Shown here piece after piece: positions 1 through 6,177 of a DNA stretch of 11,086 bases; positions within the stretch are counted from its first letter, which is position 1, and every line of letters begins with the position of its first letter. The stretch comes from Cloacimonetes bacterium UBA3900. GTDB lineage: Bacteria > Cloacimonadota > Cloacimonadia > Cloacimonadales > Cloacimonadaceae. Position numbers and translations under genes: made by a program. The stretch is from positions 10,376 to 21,461 of the forward strand of contig DGFM01000024.1 in NCBI GenBank assembly GCA_002391675.1, given 5' to 3'. The notes under the pieces are model-generated. The model saw only the letters and a program-made list of their open reading frames with translations. It made no database searches and was not told where the DNA came from.

Positions 1-116
1 CCCAAGGGTTACGCAAACGAGCGCCGAGGAAACCCGAGGGCGGGAAAGGCAGGGTCAAAAGTCAAAGGTTGAGGAGAGCGCAGGTTTTTGGCAAGCATTT
101 TTCCATGATTTTTTTC

Positions 117-184
117 CACGAATTACACGAATTACACGAATTATTAATAAGAAAGTCCACGGATGAACACGGATTTACACGGAT
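117..184. repeat. Short-unit array, CACGAAT and CACGGAT words
   Basis: Three CACGAATTA units in a row at 9-base spacing (117-142) are followed, after a 14-base linker, by three CACGGAT units at 10-base spacing (157-184). The same words recur at 258-285, 362-390, 479-495, 9651-9669 and 9698-9715, always in this orientation on the plus strand. Bases 134-163, which span the junction of the two unit types, match 9534-9563 at 29 of 30 positions. As I recall, similar words are scattered in intergenic DNA of many unrelated environmental bacteria. I know of no established function. Confidence 0.75.
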
Positions 185-230
185 ATTGTGAGGGGGTAGA
201 GATGTAGGGCGAGACCAGGACTTCGGACAA

Positions 231-389
231 GCGAGATCACGGGTAGAAGGGATTTTTCCACGAATGTACACGAATTAACACGAATGGTTTAATCAGGGGG
301 ATAAGTCTTAGCTGGGAGAGGTCTGCGGTCGGGAGCGAGACCACGGGTAGAAGGGAATTTTCCACGAATGTACACGAATTAACACGAAT
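231..389. repeat. 55-base direct repeat, two copies (231-285 and 335-389)
   Basis: The two copies match at 53 of 55 positions and start 104 bases apart. Each begins GCGAGA, passes through CACGGGTAGAAGGG and ends in three CACGAAT units at 10-base spacing. The 49 bases between the copies are unrelated to the repeat. The array is a fixed 3' part of a longer repeated cassette here, so at least this duplication is larger than the short unit itself. Confidence 0.8.
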
Positions 390-403
390 TATGGGGCCAG
401 CGG

Positions 404-474
404 GGCGAGCGCAGCTCGCCAGGTAGCCGGAGCTTGCCCAAAGCGCCGCAATCAAGCGCAGCTTGATGTTTTTT
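404..474. repeat. Compound block: two mini-hairpins around a 30-base shared word
   Basis: A perfect hairpin GGCGAGC-GCA-GCTCGCC (404-420) is followed by a 30-base block (421-450) that is identical at 6053-6082 and present inverted, one base shorter, at 9866-9894. Then comes a second perfect hairpin ATCAAGC-GCA-GCTTGAT (451-467) and a run of six T (469-474). Bases 440-469 are identical to 9614-9643. On the plus strand the second hairpin plus T-run resembles a Rho-independent terminator, but no plus-strand gene precedes it. It would at most block transcription entering from the left. Confidence 0.7.
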
Positions 475-498
475 CCTTCCACGGATGTACACGAAGGC

Positions 499-528
499 AA
501 AAAATGGCCCCAGGATAATCCCGGGGCC
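499..528 (-). terminator. Rho-independent terminator of the mosaic surface protein gene
   Basis: In the minus-strand transcript a 9-base-pair stem (GGCCCC against GGGGCC, extended inward by two G-C pairs and one G-U pair) closes a five-base AUUAU loop at 506-528. It is followed by A and then six U (499-505). It lies about 30 bases past the stop codon at 560, the expected place and orientation for ending this gene. The structure and U-tract are visible in the sequence. The function follows from the standard intrinsic-terminator model. Confidence 0.85.
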
Positions 529-559
529 TCTCTCTCCTCTCTCGTTTATGTTGCATTTG

Positions 560-3500
560 TTATTTCATCAGCATTATCTTGGACGTCTTCAGATATTCGG
601 GTGCGCTCATCAGCAGCAAATACACGCCGCTGGAGATGCTGCGTCCACGGTTATCTCTGGCATCAAAGACCCGTGTATAGCGTCCGGTGGCGTGGTCTTC
701 GTCCACTAAGGTGCGCACCTTTTGGCCTTTGATGTTATAGACTTCCAGCTTGACTCTGCCCGCTTCCTTCACGCTGTAGCTGATGGTGGTTTGGGGGTTG
801 AAGGGGTTGGGGTAGTTGCCGTTCAGAGCGGTGGTTGCCACCGGGGATTGGGGATCGTCTGCAGCCGTTTGTCTGATGAGAACGACGTTGACAACTTCGA
901 CCTGGTTGCGGTGGATGATGATATTTGTCCTGGTCTGGGTTTGATAGCCCACAGCCGACACTTGCAGTGCGTTCTCGCCCGTCTGTACATAGAGGACGTA
1001 GGCTCCTGCGGAGTTTGTGGTGGTGCTGTAGGTGAGGTTGGTTACGTTTGCACCGGGGATGGGGAATCCATCTTCATTTGTCACCGTGCCCATAATCACT
1101 CCCGTGGAGATGCCTTTGTCCAGCAGGTTTGAGAAGACGGGGATGGAGGTGTGCCCGCTTGAGTAGGCAGCTCTGACAGCCCAGCGGTAGCTTCCATCCG
1201 GGAGTGTATCCCAGCCGGTATCCGTAAAGTTGAAGACAGTGGTGGGTTCCGGTGTCAAGCAGGCCCAGGCAGCCTCATTTTGTTCCTGGTTGTAGCGCAT
1301 TCTGTAAACGAGGTAACCGATGGGTGCTCTTGGGGTTGTATATTCACCCGGGCGCAGGTCATCCGCAAGGAGGGGTATGGGGTCGTTGCCGGCACCGATG
1401 GAGATGTTGTCTATAAACCACGAATAGCTGTCTTGGCTGCCGTCTACGCTTGAGAGATGAAATGCCACCTTGATCTGATTGCCGCCATAGGCATCCAAGT
1501 CTATGGTGACGGGGAAGTATGAGTTGCAGTTGTTGCTTTGCTCAGTGGCATTCCAGAGCACTATCCAGGAGGCGCCGCCATCCAGTGATACTTTCACGCT
1601 TTGGTTGACGCTGGCCCAGGAGACGTAGCTATCGAAAGATAGGAAGGTATTGGGCTGGCAGTTGAATAGCGGTGTGATCAGCCATTCATCCAGGGGTTGA
1701 TTTTGCCAGTGTATACCGGCTTGGAAGCTGCCGTCGGTGGGAATGATGGTGCTGTTGCCGATGTTGAAGGTGCCCACTCTGCTCCAGGTGGGAAGTATTT
1801 CAGGGTAGGGAAGGGCAAAATTGTTGATAACTTGAGTCCAACCGGGAGGTGGGAAGTTTTCGTCTTCAAAGCTGGTTGCTATTTGCTGGAGGCTGGGGTC
1901 CGGGGGCAGCCAGGTGAGCTCCACAGCATCGCCGGAATCGTTTATCACAGCGGCTACACTCACAGGGGCGCAGGGTATTTCACTCAGAGAGATTTCGCCC
2001 ATATCGTGGTCTGTGTCTCCCAAATCCAGCTGGCCTTCTTCGGTGAGATAGCCTGCGGCGCTGATGGTGTATTCGTAGGTGCGATTTGCAAAGACATCTG
2101 CGATGATGAAGCCGCCCGCAGCATCGGTGTATGTTTGATGGAATCCAGTGCCGCTGAGCTGGATCAGTGCGCCGGCGAGCGCCGTTTCCGTGCTACCGTC
2201 CAATACGGTTCCGCTCACGCTTATTCTGACAAGGGGATGCAGGCAGGCATTGATGATGAGCTCAGCTCCTTCGGCCAGCTCAAAGGTTTGAGTGTATTGA
2301 TCGTAGCCATGTTTATTGAAGGAGATGGTGTGGGTGCCGGGCAGGATATTGTGGAGCTGGTATTGTCCCTCGAAGTCTGTAGTGGTATAATGGGAGCCAT
2401 CGTTGAGGTTCACGCTCACGCCGCCGAGGGGCTGGCTGTCTGCTCCCGTCACAGTTCCAATGATACTGCCTCCCTCATAAGGCATTACGATGAAGGTGGT
2501 TTTGGGATACTGTGTTGATAGCGTGACACCCGCATGTTGAGTGCTGTTGGGATCGAGATCCATGAAGTCGGAGCCCACCTTGCGGGCGCGGGTAAAGTTG
2601 GCGGATTGGGCCTGGAAGTGGCAATTTTGATATGCGTCGCCCATGGGTCTTTTAAACATCATCACCAGGTTGCCGCCCATGTAGGCGAAAGGCGTGTGCA
2701 AGGGGATGATGATCTCGTTTTGGCCGCTGGGGAAAGTTATGCTGCCATCGAAGACGAGCGTCATTTGGCTTGCCGGTATCCAGCTTTCCAGGAGGTCTTG
2801 CCTGTCGGTGAGCCCCATCCAGATTTTAACGGGCATATCCGGCAAATCTGTGGAGAAATCATTGTAAAGGACAAGCTTGTAGATGTTGCAAGGCAGGCCA
2901 ATTTCATCGGCAAAATACAGGCTTTCGTGGAGACCGCATCTAAAACTGTAATCGAGCGGAACAGGGAGGTCTTCGTTGCCGCTGCCGATGGTGATATTCG
3001 AGAGTCCTGCAGGCAAAACATTGATGTTCAGGGGTGGAGTTTTATCGTTTAAAGAGTAGTCGTCGCCGCTCAGCTCCACTTTTCCATAAATAGTCACAGG
3101 GCCCTCGGTGGTGGGCGTCCAGGGGAGGGCAACCTGCAGAGTCTCCTGGGGATCAATAGCGGGGCCGGTTATGCTGACGAGCCCGGTTCCTGCTGCATCT
3201 ATCAGTTTGACCTGATAGTCGTTTTGGGTGCTGGCGCCATTGTTTCTCAGGGTGAGGGTGTAGTGTGTGAGCTCGTTCACGGTGGGTGAGGGGTAGCCGG
3301 TGATGCTCAGGGCGCCCAGGTCTTGCAGTTCCGAGCTCAGATGCAACAAGATATTGGGCATTTTGCCATTGACGTATCCCTCTTCCGTGGGCGGTTCGCC
3401 ATTTTCATACCAAAACTGATGCTGGTGTGAGTAGACGGTGGTATATCTGTAGGTGTTGCTGCCTCCTCCACCGAAGCCGCCAAGGTTGGTTTCCACGGCG

Positions 3501-5593
3501 ATGATCAGGCCGTTTCCGGTGTAGGCAAAGGGCGTGGTGAGCTGGAAGATATTCCAGCCCGTGGTGTTGGGTGTATAGTTGCCCTCCTTGAGCAGCGTCA
3601 TATCGCTGACGAAGCTTTGCCAGGTTTGAGGAGTCATGCTGGATTCGGTGGTATTTTTGGCCCAGATTTTGTAGGGAATAGAGGTATTGGAAGGAGTGGC
3701 ACAATACCAGCTTATCATGTCTACAAAGCCGGTGGTGCCTATCTGATCCGCCGTGTAGAGGGTGGCGGAGCGCTCGTGACCGTAATATAATCCAAAAGGG
3801 TATCTTTGGGTGTGAGGGCCGTTTCCTATCTCGATGGTGCCGGTGGGCAAGACGTGTGCGCTCAGCTCCACATCATGGTTTTGCCCGTTATAGACGATGC
3901 GCAGGGTGGCGGAAATATCGCCGCTGCTGACGCCGGTTACGCTGATGGGCAGCGAGATGCTCTCTCCCGCTGCCAAAGCTGCGGGCAGGTTGAGCGGATC
4001 GAGGGTGAATTCGGCTGCATTGGGGCCGATGATGCCGATATCGCTCTGGGTGAGGTTCAGGGTTCCTCCGCCCAGATTGGCGGCCAGCACGGAGAGCGGG
4101 GCAGTGGTCTGGCCATTCAATACCGCACCGAAGTCTACATTGAGCGGAGAAACGCTCAAGACGGGGTGGGTGGGCAGGGAGCCAAACTGCAGCATGATAT
4201 TGGGGAATGCAGGGATCGCATTGCCGGTGTTGTTTGTGACGGGGTCTATATTGAAGCCATTGGAATACGTGATGATGCTGCGATTTTGGTCTGGAGAATC
4301 GGTGCCATAAAAATAAAGATAGCTTTCTTCACCGCCGGGCGAATTTTCATCCACGGCAACTATCAGGTTGTCTGTGTTGTTGTAGGCAAAGGGGGTGTCC
4401 AGCTCGATCTCAATCCAGCCGGGTGTGGCAGGGATATCCACCTGACCGGTAAAGACCGGAACCAGCTCACTCACGGGAACCCAATCCGAGCCATTGGTAA
4501 ATTCCGTCCTCTGCGTATGACCCATATAAATCGCCCAATCACGGCTGTTGGTGGCAGCACCGGCTCCATTCCAGTAGTAGGCAATGCGTTCAATGCTGCG
4601 GTTGCTGAGATTGATTTCAGATTGCAGGAAGATGCTCTGGGTGTAACTGTATCTGAAAACGGGGTAGATGGGCACCTTGTTTTCCCGGGTGCCGTTGCCA
4701 ATAACCACACCTTCAGCAAGGTTGAAGTTGCGGGTTTCAGAAGGTGCAGAACTGCCGACCTGGTTTCTGGCCACCACCTGCCAGGTGTGAGGCCCGGGAG
4801 CCAAACCGCTTACAAGATAATGATTTGCCGGCTGGTTGCTGCTCACGATGCTGCCATCGATATAGACATCATAACCGCTTATATCCGCGCTGCCGGCGGG
4901 CAAATTCCAGCTCAATTCCTGGCCGTTTACGATGGAGGCGTTGTCTGCAGGGAAAATCATTAGTGGAGCCATGGGAACTTCGGTATCAGGGAAAACAAGC
5001 TGGAGAGCATTGATATGAGTTCTCACGCCAAGGGAGGCGGGAGGGTTGTTGATATCTATATCTTCAAACAGCTCTTGGTAATGCAGTCCGGAAAAGCTGC
5101 CGGAATTGAAGACTCCCCATTCTGCAGACAGGGTGTTATCCCAGTAGGGAGTGTTTTCATGGATGGCCAAGACCAGATTGCTTACGTTGTCGTAGTTAAA
5201 GGGTGTATCCAGGGTGATTTCCATCCAGTTTCCGGGAGGGGGAAAGTTGGCCAGAACGCTGCCGGAAAACACTTGCGTGAGGTTGGAAATCGGCTCCCAA
5301 TCCGTGTGAGACGAAAAAGCGCTGCGGGAGGTGTGGCCCATATAAATAGTCCACTCATCACTGTAATCCAGACTGCCAATGTAACCACGGTAAAACCTGA
5401 TCCTGGAGATTTCGCCCTGGTGGTTGATCTGAGGCTGAGTGTAAATCTGCTGGGAGTAGCTGTAGCCAAAATAGGTGTTAATTGGGAAACAGTCTGTCAC
5501 ATCCGTAACCGTGCCCACGTTTACGGTATGGGCGCTGAGGCTGATGCCAAGTCCGAGCGCAAGCAGCGCGATCAAAGCTGTAAGCCTTCTCAT
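560..5593 (-). CDS. 1677-residue exported mosaic surface protein with T9SS type A sorting domain
   Basis: Start chosen at 5593, not at the ATG at 5680. It has an AAGGAG six bases upstream and opens directly into a signal peptide (residues 1-21, LIALLALGLG core, SLSA cleavage region). Four copies of a beta-rich module follow (about 25-200, 297-470, 586-752, 866-1036), with recurrent marks such as IYMGHT, a W-x-P-x-S stretch, VFxG and TPFxY. Between them lie an Fn3-like domain (203-295), an ASH/HYDIN-like domain (473-582) and a CARDB-like domain (757-862). Then come two carboxypeptidase-regulatory-like domains (1041-1120, 1122-1203), an Fn3 split by a cleaved-adhesin-like domain (1207-1490, insert about 1238-1402), a third regulatory-like domain (1497-1574) and the sorting domain (1593-1677: YPNPFNP, YNIKGQKVRTL, SSGVYLL, terminal K). 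No catalytic signature is visible, so a binding or structural surface role is inferred. Domain names are by eye; export by a T9SS-like route follows from the family. Confidence 0.9.
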   Translation of the reverse strand: MRRLTALIALLALGLGISLSAHTVNVGTVTDVTDCFPINTYFGYSYSQQIYTQPQINHQGEISRIRFYRGYIGSLDYSDEWTIYMGHTSRSAFSSHTDWEPISNLTQVFSGSVLANFPPPGNWMEITLDTPFNYDNVSNLVLAIHENTPYWDNTLSAEWGVFNSGSFSGLHYQELFEDIDINNPPASLGVRTHINALQLVFPDTEVPMAPLMIFPADNASIVNGQELSWNLPAGSADISGYDVYIDGSIVSSNQPANHYLVSGLAPGPHTWQVVARNQVGSSAPSETRNFNLAEGVVIGNGTRENKVPIYPVFRYSYTQSIFLQSEINLSNRSIERIAYYWNGAGAATNSRDWAIYMGHTQRTEFTNGSDWVPVSELVPVFTGQVDIPATPGWIEIELDTPFAYNNTDNLIVAVDENSPGGEESYLYFYGTDSPDQNRSIITYSNGFNIDPVTNNTGNAIPAFPNIMLQFGSLPTHPVLSVSPLNVDFGAVLNGQTTAPLSVLAANLGGGTLNLTQSDIGIIGPNAAEFTLDPLNLPAALAAGESISLPISVTGVSSGDISATLRIVYNGQNHDVELSAHVLPTGTIEIGNGPHTQRYPFGLYYGHERSATLYTADQIGTTGFVDMISWYCATPSNTSIPYKIWAKNTTESSMTPQTWQSFVSDMTLLKEGNYTPNTTGWNIFQLTTPFAYTGNGLIIAVETNLGGFGGGGSNTYRYTTVYSHQHQFWYENGEPPTEEGYVNGKMPNILLHLSSELQDLGALSITGYPSPTVNELTHYTLTLRNNGASTQNDYQVKLIDAAGTGLVSITGPAIDPQETLQVALPWTPTTEGPVTIYGKVELSGDDYSLNDKTPPLNINVLPAGLSNITIGSGNEDLPVPLDYSFRCGLHESLYFADEIGLPCNIYKLVLYNDFSTDLPDMPVKIWMGLTDRQDLLESWIPASQMTLVFDGSITFPSGQNEIIIPLHTPFAYMGGNLVMMFKRPMGDAYQNCHFQAQSANFTRARKVGSDFMDLDPNSTQHAGVTLSTQYPKTTFIVMPYEGGSIIGTVTGADSQPLGGVSVNLNDGSHYTTTDFEGQYQLHNILPGTHTISFNKHGYDQYTQTFELAEGAELIINACLHPLVRISVSGTVLDGSTETALAGALIQLSGTGFHQTYTDAAGGFIIADVFANRTYEYTISAAGYLTEEGQLDLGDTDHDMGEISLSEIPCAPVSVAAVINDSGDAVELTWLPPDPSLQQIATSFEDENFPPPGWTQVINNFALPYPEILPTWSRVGTFNIGNSTIIPTDGSFQAGIHWQNQPLDEWLITPLFNCQPNTFLSFDSYVSWASVNQSVKVSLDGGASWIVLWNATEQSNNCNSYFPVTIDLDAYGGNQIKVAFHLSSVDGSQDSYSWFIDNISIGAGNDPIPLLADDLRPGEYTTPRAPIGYLVYRMRYNQEQNEAAWACLTPEPTTVFNFTDTGWDTLPDGSYRWAVRAAYSSGHTSIPVFSNLLDKGISTGVIMGTVTNEDGFPIPGANVTNLTYSTTTNSAGAYVLYVQTGENALQVSAVGYQTQTRTNIIIHRNQVEVVNVVLIRQTAADDPQSPVATTALNGNYPNPFNPQTTISYSVKEAGRVKLEVYNIKGQKVRTLVDEDHATGRYTRVFDARDNRGRSISSGVYLLLMSAPEYLKTSKIMLMK

Positions 5594-5599
5594 GGGTCT

Positions 5600-5605
5600 C
5601 TCCTT
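5600..5605 (-). promoter_or_regulatory. Shine-Dalgarno that fixes the start at 5593
   Basis: AAGGAG on the minus strand, six bases from the ATG at 5593. The upstream in-frame ATG at 5680 has no such site, and its use would bury the signal peptide behind 29 residues. Confidence 0.8.
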
Positions 5606-5632
5606 GGTTAAGTTTACAAATTGTCCATTGTT

Positions 5633-5686
5633 GCAGGGTTGATAAGCAGCCCTGCGGCTTGATATATGACTACCCGGCATACCGGG
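5633..5686 (-). promoter_or_regulatory. Two hairpins in the likely leader of the mosaic surface gene
   Basis: A stem GCAGGG/CCCTGC with an 11-base loop (5633-5655) and a stem CCCGG/CCGGG with a four-base loop (5673-5686) lie between the Shine-Dalgarno and the AT-rich DNA farther upstream. I could not find a convincing -35/-10 pair for this gene. A TTTTATA stretch on the minus strand near 5700-5707 is the best -10-like candidate, with a poor -35. Whether these hairpins are in the mRNA, and whether they do anything, is unknown. Confidence 0.3.
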
Positions 5687-6028
5687 GCAAAGATCCGGCT
5701 ATAAAAGGAACCAAAAGTTACAGACAGGCAAATTGAACACAAAACACGTTGAATTCAAATCAGATAAAAACAGCTACGAGTACAGCGATATAGTGATGTG
5801 CAAGTATTGTTCCAATGTCCAGACAATTTTGGCCCTAACCCCAATTTGGCCGTGCTAAAACTCTGGAAACTTGTCGAAGGTGAGGGGGCTTGATTCCGGG
5901 AAATCCGGCACGATCGGAAAAATGGGGTTCATGAAAATGGCAGATAGGTGCCTGTGAATCATCTACTGAAATGCTGCAGCAACCGACACTCGCTGTGGTG
6001 CCGCAGATGGCAGCACTACCGCAAGTAT
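5687..6028. other. Non-coding gap, no gene recognised
   Basis: About 340 bases with no supported gene. Bases 5700-5830 are AT-rich and probably hold the promoter of the downstream minus-strand gene. A 42-codon frame from TTG at 5733 to TAA at 5858 on the plus strand carries CKYC but has no good ribosome site and is not called. Bases 5972-5981 form a perfect 10-base palindrome (TGCTGCAGCA). The stretch 5860-5970 resembles nothing I recognise. Confidence 0.4.
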
Positions 6029-6162
6029 GGTCGCTTGCCAAAGCGACCTAAGAGGTAGCCGGAGCTTGCCCAAAGCGCCGCATTTACCGCTGCTCATTGG
6101 AGCAACGGATGCTCCCATCGGTACTCTGGCGAGTGCCGTTAAAAGTCGCTACGGCGAGCGAC
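6029..6162. repeat. Cluster of four mini-hairpins around a shared 30-base block
   Basis: Four short hairpins occur in 134 bases: an 8 bp stem GGTCGCTT/AAGCGACC, loop GCCA (6029-6048); TGCTC/GAGCA, loop ATTG (6091-6104); CGGTACTC/GAGTGCCG with one G-U pair on the plus strand, loop TGGC (6119-6138); and GTCGCT/AGCGAC, loop ACGGCG (6145-6162). The 30-base block shared with 421-450 lies at 6053-6082, and 6019-6045 is identical to 9593-9619. These are the same repeat words as in the other two gaps, put together in a different order. Confidence 0.7.
6141..6162 (-). terminator. Probable terminator of the beta-helix gene, made from a repeat copy
   Basis: On the minus strand GTCGCT-CGCCGT-AGCGAC is followed at once by four U and two A (6139-6144). 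It starts 15 bases after the TAG at 6178. The stem is only 6 bp and the U-tract short, so termination may be partial. The hairpin is one member of the mini-hairpin family seen at 9577-9594 and 10101-10121, so here a repeat element appears to double as a gene end. Confidence 0.5.
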
Positions 6163-6177
6163 CATACACGAGCGACC

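Larger units (their letters stand above)
1..498. other. Repeat-rich intergenic region downstream of the mosaic surface gene
   Basis: I find no credible gene here. The open frames in this stretch read through repeat DNA and have no Shine-Dalgarno. Bases 1-110 show nothing recognisable. From about 117 onward the region is built from CACGAAT/CACGGAT units, a duplicated 55-base block and mini-hairpins, listed separately. It lies beyond the terminator of the gene that ends at 560, so it is probably mostly untranscribed from that side. Confidence 0.6.

Noticed and set aside
117..390. CRISPR array.
   Set aside because: Units are 9-10 bases without unique spacers of constant length, the 55-base repeat occurs only twice, and no cas gene is present.
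1697..4963. Long open frames on the plus strand opposite the large surface gene (for example 1697-2518 and 3806-4963).
   Set aside because: They are antisense to a clearly coding frame with signal peptide and recognisable domains, lack ribosome sites and give low-complexity valine/glycine-rich peptides. They follow from codon bias on the other strand.
5594..5680. Extension of the large surface protein to the ATG at 5680.
   Set aside because: It would put 29 hydrophilic residues before a perfect signal peptide, and there is no Shine-Dalgarno at 5680, whereas AAGGAG precedes 5593.
5733..5858. Plus-strand small frame of 42 codons (TTG start) with a CKYC motif.
   Set aside because: Start codon and ribosome site are poor, length is within chance, and a single CxxC is not enough. 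Conservation in relatives would be needed to revive it.
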